From: Deltaproteobacteria bacterium
GTDB lineage: Bacteria; Myxococcota_A; Polyangia; HGW-17
Assembly: GCA_016937155.1 (NCBI GenBank)
Contig: JAFGWM010000006.1
Coordinates: 1 to 64,000, forward strand
DNA: 64,000 bases
Direction: 5' to 3'
Part shown: positions 55,167-64,000 of the stretch, piece after piece
How positions within the stretch are numbered: the first letter of the stretch is position 1
Layout of the letters: each line of letters begins with the position of its first letter
The notes under the pieces: generated by a model
What the model was told of the DNA's origin: nothing
Database searches by the model: none
The model's input: only the letters and a program-made list of their open reading frames with translations
Program-made: the position numbers and the translations under genes

Positions 55167-56627
55167 TTGAAACAGCTAAAAATACTATTTGTATCCAGCG
55201 AAGTCAGACCCTATGCAATGAGTGGGGGGCTTGGGGATGTGAGTGGAACACTTCCCCGTTATCTTAAAAAACGTGGTCATGATGTCAGGGTTGTGATGCC
55301 TGGATATTCCAGTGCAGGGGTTCATTCTTTCCGACAGACTTCTTCTCCTCTCGGTGTTAACCTTGGTAATGGTGTCAAATGGTGTGGAATCAGACTGAAT
55401 AAAATTCCTGGAAGTGATGTTCCTGTGTTTTTTATCGAACATGACAACTTTTTCTCCAGAGATGGACTTTACGGTGATCCAAATGGTGAGTTTGGAGACA
55501 ATCTGGAGAGATTTGCTCTTCTGTCAAAGGGTTCACTTGAACTGTGCCACTATTTGGGATGGTATCCCGATGTTATTCACGCAAATGACTGGCAGACTGC
55601 TTTGATTCCCGGCTATCTGAACAGTACTGAAAGATCAAACCAGCTGGGAAGTGCAGCAAGTGTTCTGACCATTCACAACCTTGGTTATCAGGGAAGATTT
55701 TCTGCTGATGAATTTGGAAAAACAGGTCTTCCATGGGAACTATACACTCATATGAGTTATGAATTTCATGGAGGTCTTAATCTTTTAAAAGGGGGAATAT
55801 ACCATAGCACAATGGTAAATACTGTTTCCAGTATGTATGCTCACGAGATTCAGACTCCTGAGATGGGTGAAGGACTAGACGGTGTTTTGAGAGAAAGAGG
55901 GGCACAGTTATACGGAATTCTGAATGGCATAGACACATCTGAATGGAATCCTGAAACTGACAGATATCTCGAACATAATTATAATAAGGAAACACTTTCC
56001 AGCAAGGCCTCAGCTAAACGTTCACTTCAGATGGAACTTGGACTGGAACTCAGGGATGAAACACCTGTTATTGCAATGGTGACAAGACTGGCATGGCAAA
56101 AAGGTATTGATGTTGTGGCTGGTGCAATACGTAGAATTATGGAGATGGATGTACAGTTTGTTCTAGTGGGAACCGGCGAAAAGTGGGCTGAAGATTTTTT
56201 TGGCCAGCTAAATCATGATTTTCCAGGGAGATTCAGGGCAGTCATTGACTTTAATACCGGTTTGTCGCACAGGGTGGAAGCCGGAGCGGATTTATTCCTT
56301 ATGCCTTCAAGGTATGAACCATGCGGTCTGAATCAGATGTATTCCCTGAGATACGGGACGCTGCCCATTGTAAGGGCCACAGGAGGACTTGCAGATACTG
56401 TAAGGAATTATGATCAGCAAAGTGGTAATGGAACCGGGTTTAAATTCTACGATTTGAACGAAGGCTCTCTTTTTGATGTTGTGGGATGGGCTGTTGATAC
56501 ATACTTCAACAGACAGGAACACTTTAAAAATATGGTTATCCGGGCAATGTCCGGTGATTATGGATGGGAAAACAGTGCTGCACAGTATGAAGAACTTTAT
56601 CGAAGAGCCATAATGGCAAGAAGGTGA
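55167..56627 (+). CDS. glgA: glycogen synthase (ADP-glucose type)
   Basis: 486 residues, normal GlgA length. The start is a TTG at 55167, with GGAG seven bases ahead. The N-terminal GT-B half begins KILFVSSEVRPYAMSGGLGD; the ADP-glucose motif KTGGL of the family reads MSGGL here, so the usual Lys is replaced by Met18. The C-terminal half has TRLAWQKGIDVV, the ExxxxxE-like LMPSRYEPCGLNQM and RATGGLADTV. It transfers glucose from ADP-glucose to a growing alpha-1,4-glucan. No glgC or glgB is adjacent. The Lys-to-Met change is odd and may alter donor binding. Confidence 0.93.
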   Translation: MKQLKILFVSSEVRPYAMSGGLGDVSGTLPRYLKKRGHDVRVVMPGYSSAGVHSFRQTSSPLGVNLGNGVKWCGIRLNKIPGSDVPVFFIEHDNFFSRDGLYGDPNGEFGDNLERFALLSKGSLELCHYLGWYPDVIHANDWQTALIPGYLNSTERSNQLGSAASVLTIHNLGYQGRFSADEFGKTGLPWELYTHMSYEFHGGLNLLKGGIYHSTMVNTVSSMYAHEIQTPEMGEGLDGVLRERGAQLYGILNGIDTSEWNPETDRYLEHNYNKETLSSKASAKRSLQMELGLELRDETPVIAMVTRLAWQKGIDVVAGAIRRIMEMDVQFVLVGTGEKWAEDFFGQLNHDFPGRFRAVIDFNTGLSHRVEAGADLFLMPSRYEPCGLNQMYSLRYGTLPIVRATGGLADTVRNYDQQSGNGTGFKFYDLNEGSLFDVVGWAVDTYFNRQEHFKNMVIRAMSGDYGWENSAAQYEELYRRAIMARR

Positions 56628-56632
56628 TGAAA

Positions 56633-57952
56633 TTATGGAGTGGTAACTTCAAATTCAGGTCGGTTTTTCAGTTTCAGAATCATGTATGTTCCACCACCTG
56701 CAGCAGCAACACCTGCACCGATTGCTGTCCAGAACCACCACTTTTTATAGATAGGAGTTTCAAGGACACATCTCCCTCCCACACAACTTCCCTCACCGCA
56801 ATCTCTGTCTGCATAGCATTTTTTATCGTTTTCACTGACCTTGGCAAGATCAATAACCGGCTTTATTTTGAAGAGTTCATTAACAACAGTTTTATTGAGA
56901 TTTCCAGGAACAACATTTCGTCGTCTGACTCTTTTATGCCACGCGTTGAGTTTTGCATTGTACCAGGAAATTTCAGTATCATTGGCATTAGCTCTGAAAA
57001 TAACAATGTTATCCACTCTCATTTTTTTGGCCATGGTTGCCAGTTCAGGTGGTACACCATCCTTATTCAGTAATTGACTGTCAATGGTATTTATCTGTGA
57101 TGAAATTTCCTTAAAATTATCACTTTTTGCCACTTTAAACTCTGTAACAGCTTTTTCCTGATCCTTTACAGTAACTTCCTGAAATAGCGGTTTGTAGCCA
57201 TATCTTGCAAATGTAACAGCATGTCTTCCGGGAGGAACATTTTCGATAATAGCAGGAGTAACGCCAACCAGATTTCCATCAAGGTACACAAATCCCTTTA
57301 CATCACTGTTTGCGATAACTGTTCCGGAACCAAACCCGGGGGGTTCAATACTTTTATTGAATACCTCAAGTGTGGCAGCAACCTTAAAAGCGCTCTTGGG
57401 TAAAGGATATCCTGGGAAAACACTGAATCCAAGTCTGAAGGAGCCTTTCGCATCATCAGTCAGAGCATCCATTAACTGTGCGGCACCAAGATAGAGATAT
57501 GAAAGAGCAAGCCGTCTTTTAACCTTGTATGATGGTCCATATTTTTCCCTGAACTGAGAAAGTCCGTCAACTGCATCCTTTAATAATTTAACAGCCTTGG
57601 AATACTTTCCTTTTTTGAACATTTTAACCCCTTTTTTATATTTCTTTTTGTATATAGGGGTGTATTCAGTTTTTGGAGGCTTTGTCAGACTTTCGTTGTA
57701 AGGCATCGCAAGGATTGCATTTTTTGAGGACAGCTTAAGCCCGACAGCCAGAGCCATTTTGCTTAGATCCTTGTAGTATTCATCAGGAGTAATAACGATG
57801 AACATATGAGTGCCGTTGGAATTTCTGGGCTTTTTTTTCTTCTTAACGGCAGATGGGGCAGGCTCTTTTGGTTTAGCCTTTTTCTTGGAGACTGCTTCAG
57901 GAGCCACCAGAAGTAACAGTGATAAACTTAAAATTATGACTTTATTCAGCAT
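56633..57952 (-). CDS. PEGA-domain protein with TPR-like region and C-terminal membrane helix
   Basis: 439 residues. The signal peptide (MLNKVIILSLSLLLLVAPEA) is followed by a Lys/Pro-rich linker and a helical region with a TPR-like pair (YKKGVKMFKKGKYSKAVKLL, then LALSYLYLGAAQLMDAL, residues 108-175). A PEGA domain follows at about 219-270 (GFVYLDGNLVGVTPAII, PPGRHAVTFARYGYKPL). Near the end are CYADRDCGEGSCVGGRCV and a membrane helix (WWFWTAIGAGVAAAGGGTYM), a set-up common in myxobacterial envelope proteins. It probably works at the cell envelope with the downstream lipoprotein and pseudokinase genes, all leftward. Specific role unknown. Confidence 0.8.
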   Translation of the reverse strand: MLNKVIILSLSLLLLVAPEAVSKKKAKPKEPAPSAVKKKKKPRNSNGTHMFIVITPDEYYKDLSKMALAVGLKLSSKNAILAMPYNESLTKPPKTEYTPIYKKKYKKGVKMFKKGKYSKAVKLLKDAVDGLSQFREKYGPSYKVKRRLALSYLYLGAAQLMDALTDDAKGSFRLGFSVFPGYPLPKSAFKVAATLEVFNKSIEPPGFGSGTVIANSDVKGFVYLDGNLVGVTPAIIENVPPGRHAVTFARYGYKPLFQEVTVKDQEKAVTEFKVAKSDNFKEISSQINTIDSQLLNKDGVPPELATMAKKMRVDNIVIFRANANDTEISWYNAKLNAWHKRVRRRNVVPGNLNKTVVNELFKIKPVIDLAKVSENDKKCYADRDCGEGSCVGGRCVLETPIYKKWWFWTAIGAGVAAAGGGTYMILKLKNRPEFEVTTP

Positions 57953-57965
57953 TATATTACCTGTT

Positions 57966-58598
57966 TCAGTCTGGATCAGCTATGAACCAGCCGTCATTAA
58001 TTCTTTTCATTTTTAAACTGGAAACATCGGAATACGGAAGTATAGCAGTGCTTTCATTTATAAAAATAATCTGATCCTTTGCCTTTTCAAGTTGGGAAAG
58101 GAGTGACTTTATACGTGGATTTTTTAAACTGAAAATTTTAGCCAGCTCAACTGGGCTTATACTTACACGGTATTCTTCGATAAGAAGTGACGAGATGATG
58201 TCCACCCTCTGAAATTTAAGAGCTCTAACAAACGATTTTACAGTATCCTCAGGTGTTGAATTTCTGTATTCAGGAAAAGGAATTCCAGTAAATTTCCAAC
58301 CATCTGAAGAATTTATCAGTTTTACAGAGGTTCCCTCAATATCAAGCTCTGCACTATAAATATATTTCGCTTTTCCAGCTATTTTTACACATCTGCGTAC
58401 TTTTTCCCGTGAAAGTCTTTTGTAATCTTCAGGGGAATTGATCTTATTGTTCTTTTCAGAAGTGAGCCTGAATATTTCCTTTCCATGGTGTTCCTTCCAT
58501 GCCTGACACCAGTTTGAATAAACAGAAGATGGTCTGTTACCGGAAGAACACGATATGGTTAAAAATAATACAAATATAGAAAGGGTTATTTTATTCAT
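57966..58598 (-). CDS. lipoprotein of unknown function
   Basis: 210 residues with a signal peptide and lipobox LTISC. The mature part is mixed alpha/beta; residues 110-200 contain STPEDTVKSFVRALKFQRVD and end in a GWFIADPD strand, a pattern seen in NTF2-like or DUF4878-type lipoproteins. Its ATG shares ATGA with the stop of the pseudokinase gene, so it is in the same transcript. Role unknown. Confidence 0.7.
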   Translation of the reverse strand: MNKITLSIFVLFLTISCSSGNRPSSVYSNWCQAWKEHHGKEIFRLTSEKNNKINSPEDYKRLSREKVRRCVKIAGKAKYIYSAELDIEGTSVKLINSSDGWKFTGIPFPEYRNSTPEDTVKSFVRALKFQRVDIISSLLIEEYRVSISPVELAKIFSLKNPRIKSLLSQLEKAKDQIIFINESTAILPYSDVSSLKMKRINDGWFIADPD

Positions 58599-60862
58599 TT
58601 TGTCTGATATTGCTTTGCAAAGAATTCCTTCAGTGTAAGACTTGGGAAGTGCATATAGGACTTATTGTATATCTCAATTGCCTTCTTCTCGTTTTTATCA
58701 AGTACACTGATGGCGTTTATCATTCTTCTTACCTGAATCCAGTTTTTAGAGTCAAAACGTTTTTTCAGATCTTCAAGCATTTTTGTTTTAAGTTTTTTCC
58801 CCATTTCCGGCCAGAGTTTTTTGAGTTTCCGGTCAACTCTTTTAGCCTTGGGATATTCTTCTGCCATTGCCATATAAACTGAAAGAGTGCTGTTTTTAGG
58901 GTCTGAAATCAGGTTGGCGTCATCCTTGAATAATTTCAGATACATTTTGTAGAGTTTTTTAAGATTTGTTTCCGGATTTCTTTCCCACAAAGGTGCAGCG
59001 GGATAAACCGGAAGAAATCCCAAAAGTTCCCTGAAGGAGATTTTCGCTTTTTTTCCTTTTCTTGAGAAATAAAAATCAACCATTGTTTTAAAATTCAATG
59101 TATTGGCATCGTTGGGAATAAGGGTGTTGAAAGTCCTGATAACCCTCTCCATGAATATTTTGTTGTCATGATATTTATCAAGATATCCAAGAGAAAATAC
59201 TGTTTTGAAAAGTTCTCCTGATAGTTTTGAAGCGGTTTTCTTTGCTTCCGGAGAGTTTACTGCCATGATACTCATAATCAACTCTGATGCTGATTTCCCA
59301 TCTCCGGCAGTTTTTTCGGGAATAAGTCCGGATTTTGCCTTGAGAAGTTCATTGATTTTACCCGATGTTTCCTTGATATCAACTTTGTCAGAGACAATGA
59401 ATTGTGGTGGTGGTGCCGGTTTCACTTTTCTGAGTACATTTTCAAGATTATCAACTGCATCTTTTGCAAAAATATCCTTATAAAGGAATTTGTTTGCACC
59501 AAAAATTCCACCAACTATGGCACCTGCAAGAATGATAACACCAATTATCCCCCACACAAGTTTGCCTTTTTTCCGTTTTTCAGCTGCCATTGATTCAGCT
59601 TCTTCTCTTCTTGCTTCAGCAGCTTTAATATCTTCAACCTTTACAGCCTGAAAAACGCCTGTCTGTCCGGTGCGAACCGAGAATTTTCTTCTGTCCTCAC
59701 TACTTAGATCCACCTGTCCATCCCGGTATTTCTCTTCAAGGGATTTTTCAGAATCAGATATGGTTCCGGTTCCTTCCTTCACATTCATCAGGTCATCGGC
59801 CTTCACCGGTGCTGCTTCCTCGTTTTCTTCACCCTTTTTGAACCATAAAGTCTCTCTGAATCCTCCCTTTCTTCTTCTTCGCGGACTTCTTCTTCCAGGA
59901 TCATCCTCATTTTCAACCGGAGGTAAATCCTGCACAGTTTTGAGAGGTTCCTCTTTGGCAGCCGCTGGCTGTGGAACTTCCTGAGGGGGGGGTTCAACTG
60001 GAGGATTCACCTCAGGACCTGGTATAGCAACTGCTTCCTTTTTTTCTTCCGGAACGGCGGGATTAAATACATTTTTCATCTCGTTGATGAAGAAATTAAA
60101 ATCAGGGTATCTGGAATTTGAGGTGCTGCTGAGGCCTTTTAACACAAAATTATCAAAAGCAGCGGGAAGGCCAAGATCTCCCCTCACAGAAGACGGGAGA
60201 GGGGGAGTAGCGTGCTTGTGTTTTTCAATGAGTGATGCGGGATCCCCATCGGTATAGGGTGGCATACCGAGAATCATGTAATACAGCATACATGTGAGGC
60301 TGTAAATCGAACCTGGAACACCGGGGTCCATACCATTGGCCTGCTCCGGAGACATAAACCAGGGATCACCGAAAATACCCTGAGCAATGGACTGAGCGAC
60401 GCCGAATCCCATGAGTGTAACGGTTCCGTCCTGATTCAGATAAATATTGGAGGGACCCAGTTCCCGATGAAAAACACCATACGTTGAAGCATCCCTGAGT
60501 ATTGAAGCCATGCTTTCCACGTATGAAACAGCCTCATTCCACGGAATGACTCCCTGTGCAATTCTTGTGCTGAGCGCCGTTCCTTCCGGGGGAACATAAG
60601 CAGTATAAAGTCTCCCATCAGGAAGTACATTGAAATGAACTGTTTTTGCACAGCCATTTACACTGCCTGAGGAAACAATTTCTTTTCTTGCTCTTTCAAC
60701 AGCCTCTGGTGAAGGTAAAGCCTCAGGACGTACAATCAGTACATTAACTGCTGCCCCTGACATTTTATCGGTAGCCTGGTATATATCACCAACTGGTCTT
60801 CCCTCTATAAGGTTGCCTAGTACAAACCTTCCATCCAACTCATAGGTTTGCTGATCAGTCAT
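58595..60862 (-). CDS. membrane-anchored serine/threonine pseudokinase
   Basis: 755 residues. The N-terminal 270 residues follow the Hanks-type kinase fold, but key residues are gone: the VAIK Lys is Asn40 (AAVNVLIV), HRD is H132-R-E134 (FHRELGPSNIYL; Asn139 kept), and the DFG Asp is Gly152 (LMGFGVAQ). WFMSPEQANG and the later SIYSLTCMLYYMILG remain. A Pro/Glu-rich linker follows (280-370), then a basic segment, a membrane helix (about 436-460, VWGIIGVIILAGAIVGGIFG) and a helical extracytoplasmic domain. It cannot phosphorylate by the normal mechanism, so it should be a scaffold or sensor. It opens a group with the lipoprotein and PEGA genes. Confidence 0.85.
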   Translation of the reverse strand: MTDQQTYELDGRFVLGNLIEGRPVGDIYQATDKMSGAAVNVLIVRPEALPSPEAVERARKEIVSSGSVNGCAKTVHFNVLPDGRLYTAYVPPEGTALSTRIAQGVIPWNEAVSYVESMASILRDASTYGVFHRELGPSNIYLNQDGTVTLMGFGVAQSIAQGIFGDPWFMSPEQANGMDPGVPGSIYSLTCMLYYMILGMPPYTDGDPASLIEKHKHATPPLPSSVRGDLGLPAAFDNFVLKGLSSTSNSRYPDFNFFINEMKNVFNPAVPEEKKEAVAIPGPEVNPPVEPPPQEVPQPAAAKEEPLKTVQDLPPVENEDDPGRRSPRRRRKGGFRETLWFKKGEENEEAAPVKADDLMNVKEGTGTISDSEKSLEEKYRDGQVDLSSEDRRKFSVRTGQTGVFQAVKVEDIKAAEARREEAESMAAEKRKKGKLVWGIIGVIILAGAIVGGIFGANKFLYKDIFAKDAVDNLENVLRKVKPAPPPQFIVSDKVDIKETSGKINELLKAKSGLIPEKTAGDGKSASELIMSIMAVNSPEAKKTASKLSGELFKTVFSLGYLDKYHDNKIFMERVIRTFNTLIPNDANTLNFKTMVDFYFSRKGKKAKISFRELLGFLPVYPAAPLWERNPETNLKKLYKMYLKLFKDDANLISDPKNSTLSVYMAMAEEYPKAKRVDRKLKKLWPEMGKKLKTKMLEDLKKRFDSKNWIQVRRMINAISVLDKNEKKAIEIYNKSYMHFPSLTLKEFFAKQYQTK

Positions 60863-61184
60863 CAGATCCTCCGGATTGTTTAATGAACTCGCTTTTGCAA
60901 GATCAGCTAAGGATAATTCGTTTAAGCTCCAAGGTCAAGATCACCGCTGGAAAATAATAAAAAATTAATAATATCAGTGACACAAGTCCCTTTATTACTG
61001 GAGCTGTTTCAAAAATTCTTCAATTTAATCTGAAACTGTATCAACATACTTAATCCCAATGATTTTTGAAAGAAAAATCTTGGAATAAGATTTCCGTTCA
61101 TCTGCAATATATGTTTTTGTGGAGATCCCTTTTTGGGGTTATAAGTTTCAGGCGTGAAAATTATTTTTGCAGATCGGAATTCTT
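60863..61184. other. divergent intergenic region
   Basis: About 320 bases between the pseudokinase (leftwards) and the beta-propeller gene (rightwards). It must carry both promoters; none stands out. No RNA gene, repeat or terminator is visible. Confidence 0.45.
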
Positions 61185-62318
61185 ATGAAATTTTTTGTAC
61201 TCAGTTTTTTGATAATTATTGAAATATCACCTGCTCAGGGTTCAAAGGGTTCTCCCAAAGCGCGTCAAAGAGGGCATATCCTGACCATGGGAAAAACCAG
61301 ATTCATGATATGGGGTGCAGCATCAACCGGCATTATGCCAAAAGGCTGCAGTGTGTCTCCTGATGGAAAGTGGCTTTTTGTAAGTAATTTTGGAAGAAAA
61401 AATGTAAAAAATATAAGTGTTTATGAAACACCTTCCCTGAAATTTCACAAATATTTGAGTTACAGGGGTAACAGTGTTGAAACTGCAGTATCACCTGATT
61501 CAAAAACTTTGTATTCAACCAATATGTACGGATATTATCTTGATGTAATCGATATCGGGGCTTTCACTCTAAGAAAAAGAATAAAAATCGGATATTTTCC
61601 AAAGTTGATCCTTCTTAACAGAGCAGGTGACACAGCGTTTATTTCACTGTGGGAAGGAGCAGGATTTATGAAGGTTGATACAGTTTCAGGAGTAAAGAAG
61701 CGATATGTCACCAGAAAGGGAAATCCCAGAGGTCTTTCACTCAGTCCTGATGAGAAAACTCTATATGTGGCTAACAACAGGGGGAAAACATACACTGTTG
61801 TGGATCTCACCGGTAAACTTAAAAACAGTGTGCCTCCACTGGTTCATCACAACATTGGTCGGGGTCCAAGGCATACGGCTTTAAGTTCGGATGGAAAAAC
61901 ACTTTATATAAGCACACTCGGAAGTTCTTCAGTATATGTTCTAGATACAAAAACCAAAAAAGTCATTAAGCGAGTACCGGTTGGAAAGAAACCTAAAACA
62001 ATAGAACTTTCAAAAGACGGTAAATTTCTTTACACAGCGAATTATACAGGCCACAGCATATCAATAATGGATACCTCAACCTTTGAGGTAAAGACACTGG
62101 ATGTTGATATTGTAAGAGCAAGTGGACTTACTGTGGGACATAATGACAGGTTTATCTATGTTACAGGGTGGTGCAGTGATGATGTATGGGCAATTATGAG
62201 GTTAAAGGACAATGAAAAGGTTCCAGTAACTCTTGGCCCTTCAATTAAGAGGAGAGGACTCGACCGAAAATCCCCACGGGACTGGTTTGGGTGTTCGATA
62301 AAGAAATCCAGGAAATAA
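61185..62318 (+). CDS. secreted YVTN-type beta-propeller protein
   Basis: 377 residues from the ATG at 61185; a TTG 18 bases earlier is less likely. A signal peptide (MKFFVLSFLIIIEISPAQG) precedes about seven blades with the repeat pattern SPDGKWLFVSNFG, SPDSKTLYSTNMYG, SPDEKTLYVANNRG, SSDGKTLYISTLG, SKDGKFLYTANYTG: the YVTN/lactonase-like family found in surface and periplasmic proteins. A Trp-Cys in YVTGWCSDDV is near the end. No catalytic site is evident. It is followed four bases later by uppP, so the two may be co-transcribed. Confidence 0.85.
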   Translation: MKFFVLSFLIIIEISPAQGSKGSPKARQRGHILTMGKTRFMIWGAASTGIMPKGCSVSPDGKWLFVSNFGRKNVKNISVYETPSLKFHKYLSYRGNSVETAVSPDSKTLYSTNMYGYYLDVIDIGAFTLRKRIKIGYFPKLILLNRAGDTAFISLWEGAGFMKVDTVSGVKKRYVTRKGNPRGLSLSPDEKTLYVANNRGKTYTVVDLTGKLKNSVPPLVHHNIGRGPRHTALSSDGKTLYISTLGSSSVYVLDTKTKKVIKRVPVGKKPKTIELSKDGKFLYTANYTGHSISIMDTSTFEVKTLDVDIVRASGLTVGHNDRFIYVTGWCSDDVWAIMRLKDNEKVPVTLGPSIKRRGLDRKSPRDWFGCSIKKSRK

Positions 62319-62322
62319 AAAA

Positions 62323-63117
62323 ATGAGTATGATTTTTGCAATATTTCTAGGAATTCTGCAGGGAGTGACAGAGTTTCTTCCGGTCTCTTCCTCAGGTCAT
62401 CTTGTGGTTCTTGAAAAATATTTTTCAATGACTCCATCAATTACCATAAATGTTTTTCTCCACCTTGGAACCCTTGGTGCCATAGTCTTTTACTACTGGA
62501 AAGACCTTTCAGAGCTTATCAGAGTTTTTTTCCGGTTTCCGTTTTTTAATCCCGAAAAAAAATCCAGAGAATCTGATCTTATACTGATGCTGCTGCTTTC
62601 CACTTTTATTACAGGAATTTTAGCTCTGTTAATGAAAAATACCATGGAAAAACTGTTTACTTATCATTTCTCATGGTTGGTTTTGGCAGGTACTTTTTCA
62701 GTAACTGCCATAATGCTGATTGTAAGTACTGGAATTCAGTCAGGACAAAAAGAAATAAATTGGAACATCGCAGTTATTTTAGGTATTGTGCAGGGATTGG
62801 CGGTTATGCCTGGAATCAGCAGAAGCGGGTTTACCATATGTGCTGCTCTGATCCTTGGTGTTAAACCTGCTGAAGCAGCACGATATTCTTTTCTGATGGC
62901 TGTTCCGGCTATTGCCGGTGCTGGAATTCTTGAGGCTAGACATCTTTCATCCATTTCTGATCCCGTCCCACTTGCTGCAGGGGTTCTTATAAGTGCTTTA
63001 GCCGGTTTTTTAAGTTTATCCTTTCTTGTAAGACTTGTGGAAAAAGGAAAAATCCGGTTTTTCGCCTGGTATCTGTTTCCACTTGCTGTTTTTTGCATAT
63101 ACTGCTTTGTACGCTGA
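62323..63117 (+). CDS. uppP: undecaprenyl-diphosphate phosphatase UppP (BacA)
   Basis: 264 residues, usual length, eight-helix inner-membrane protein. The two family signatures are present: QGVTEFLPVSSSGHL (14-28, active-site Glu and Ser/His) and MPGISRSGFTICAALILGV (162-180, catalytic Arg). It removes a phosphate from undecaprenyl diphosphate to recycle the carrier for cell wall and surface sugars, and confers bacitracin tolerance. The ATG lies four bases after the preceding stop with AGGA inside that gene's end. Confidence 0.96.
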   Translation: MSMIFAIFLGILQGVTEFLPVSSSGHLVVLEKYFSMTPSITINVFLHLGTLGAIVFYYWKDLSELIRVFFRFPFFNPEKKSRESDLILMLLLSTFITGILALLMKNTMEKLFTYHFSWLVLAGTFSVTAIMLIVSTGIQSGQKEINWNIAVILGIVQGLAVMPGISRSGFTICAALILGVKPAEAARYSFLMAVPAIAGAGILEARHLSSISDPVPLAAGVLISALAGFLSLSFLVRLVEKGKIRFFAWYLFPLAVFCIYCFVR

Positions 63118-63190
63118 TATCAGGGAGTAGATTTATTGCCAAAGTTATTCCTGTTCATGGCTGGATGAATGGATGGTGAGAAAATAAAAT

Positions 63191-64000
63191 TTATCTGCTA
63201 CCTGGAATATTCAGACTGAATGCGGCTAAAACACCTGTACAGGCCTGGACGAAACTTCCGCACTTTTCAACTCCAATGTTTGATCCTGTGTAAAATCCCA
63301 CCAGAGGACTTTTGGATTTCACTGCGCCCTGTACAAGATAAGCTTCTTCAAAATCAGTTCCAGTGATTTTACTGGTTCTTCCCACATCGTCCAGATACAT
63401 GGTGAAAAGAATATTATTTTCACCCAGAGATTCCATAAGTTTCATTGAGGAATATCTGGTACTTTCCAGCAGATTTCTTTTGTGTCTGGATAAAATCTGA
63501 ATCCAGTCACCTTCTTCACAGTCCTTTTCAGAAAGCTGGATTGAGGAATCAATAGTATTTAAATTGATTAACTTCCTGTTCATCACAGTATAATCTTCCG
63601 GTGTTCCATTTGTTCGCCCATTTGTTTTTGCAAGTCCGAGAATAACTGTTTTTTCATTGAATCCTCTCTGTAAAAGAACATCAAGTGCTGGTCTATTTTC
63701 CAGTTCGTATATAATGCCATTTTGGCATTTGGTTATTTCAAAAAAACCGCTGCCAGAAATACAACCATGAGTTGTTTCGGTGGAAATTTTTATGTTTTCG
63801 GAAAATACAAGACAGACTGCAGTATCAGTACATACCTCATATCCATCGAATATAACAGGTGGTGAGTATTGTGGATCAGATACGAGGCCACCACCAATAA
63901 TTGGTGGAATATCAGGTTTCCCTATGTACTTTTGTATTCCTTCAAGTAATTTACTTCCGGAGTTTAACAGTTGCTTTTCTCTGGTGTTTTTTGAATAACC
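63191..64000 (-). CDS. FIST-domain signal transduction protein, partial (N-terminus off the window)
   Basis: The - strand frame is open from the right edge to the stop at 63191, about 269 residues. Readable: a FIST-N-like part with IPPIIGGGLVSDPQYSPP, and a FIST-C-like end with KSKSPLVGFYTGSNIGVEK followed by GVLAAFSL. FIST proteins are thought to sense small ligands such as amino acids and are often linked to other signalling domains, which may lie beyond the edge. A shorter start at 63586 is internal and not credible, since the frame runs unbroken through it. Confidence 0.75.
   Translation of the reverse strand, partial: GYSKNTREKQLLNSGSKLLEGIQKYIGKPDIPPIIGGGLVSDPQYSPPVIFDGYEVCTDTAVCLVFSENIKISTETTHGCISGSGFFEITKCQNGIIYELENRPALDVLLQRGFNEKTVILGLAKTNGRTNGTPEDYTVMNRKLINLNTIDSSIQLSEKDCEEGDWIQILSRHKRNLLESTRYSSMKLMESLGENNILFTMYLDDVGRTSKITGTDFEEAYLVQGAVKSKSPLVGFYTGSNIGVEKCGSFVQACTGVLAAFSLNIPGSR

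Noticed and set aside
1-64000. tRNA, rRNA, riboswitch or prophage genes
   Set aside because: I looked for typical tRNA arms, rRNA segments and phage structural genes in the gaps and found none that I could support by eye.

Overview
The window reads as chromosomal DNA of an AT-rich, Gram-negative bacterium from the myxobacterial/deltaproteobacterial part of the tree. The clues are: a huge secreted protein ending in a MYXO-CTERM-like tail (Cys motif, hydrophobic segment, Arg cluster); several lipoproteins with Asn/Thr-rich linkers; myxobacterial-style Cys-rich, MopE-like and lamin-tail repeats; a PEGA-domain protein; and a large kinase-like protein. The placement is an inference, because there is no rRNA or other marker in the window.

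Left end (1-8.7 kb): a CRISPR array runs in from the left edge and ends in a degenerate terminal repeat at 351-386. A three-gene cas operon converges on it: a Cas6-reverse transcriptase-Cas1 fusion, Cas2, and a putative CARF-HEPN ribonuclease of the Csm6/Csx1 type. No Cas10 effector genes are visible. Next come remnants of a maltose ABC transporter (intact-looking malG, broken malF) and a dead IS256-family element.

Centre (8.7-36.8 kb): mostly host genes. They include pyruvate phosphate dikinase, a DpnA-like orphan DNA methyltransferase, an MFS transporter, a divergent pair of surface lipoproteins (a caspase-like/lamin-tail protein and a Cys-rich/MopE-like/lamin-tail protein), and an L,D-transpeptidase. 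A tightly packed run follows: CoA-disulfide-reductase-like enzyme, hydantoinase, SsnA-like amidohydrolase, a small protein and mutS. Then come an outer-membrane protein, a UDP-galactopyranose-mutase-like flavoprotein with a glycosyltransferase and an SDR, and a beta-helix lipoprotein.

Accessory island (about 37.4-45.8 kb): two gene cassettes, each closed by an attC site, form a small integrase-less integron fragment. The first encodes a membrane-anchored PD-(D/E)XK nuclease-like protein. The second encodes a 1255-residue STAND-type NTPase with an N-terminal nuclease-like domain, which looks like an anti-phage sensor. Downstream are a DUF1016 fragment, a peroxiredoxin and a foreign-looking beta-helix lipoprotein.

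Right end (45.8-64 kb): a four-gene overlapping operon of zinc-ribbon/TM2/PH-like proteins; the thrombospondin-type-3 repeat giant with a 12 x 99 bp internal repeat; comF; glgA; a PEGA protein, a lipoprotein and a pseudokinase in one leftward group; a secreted YVTN beta-propeller; uppP; and a FIST-domain protein cut by the window edge. The two most interesting defence candidates are the RT-CRISPR locus and the cassette-borne STAND/nuclease pair.
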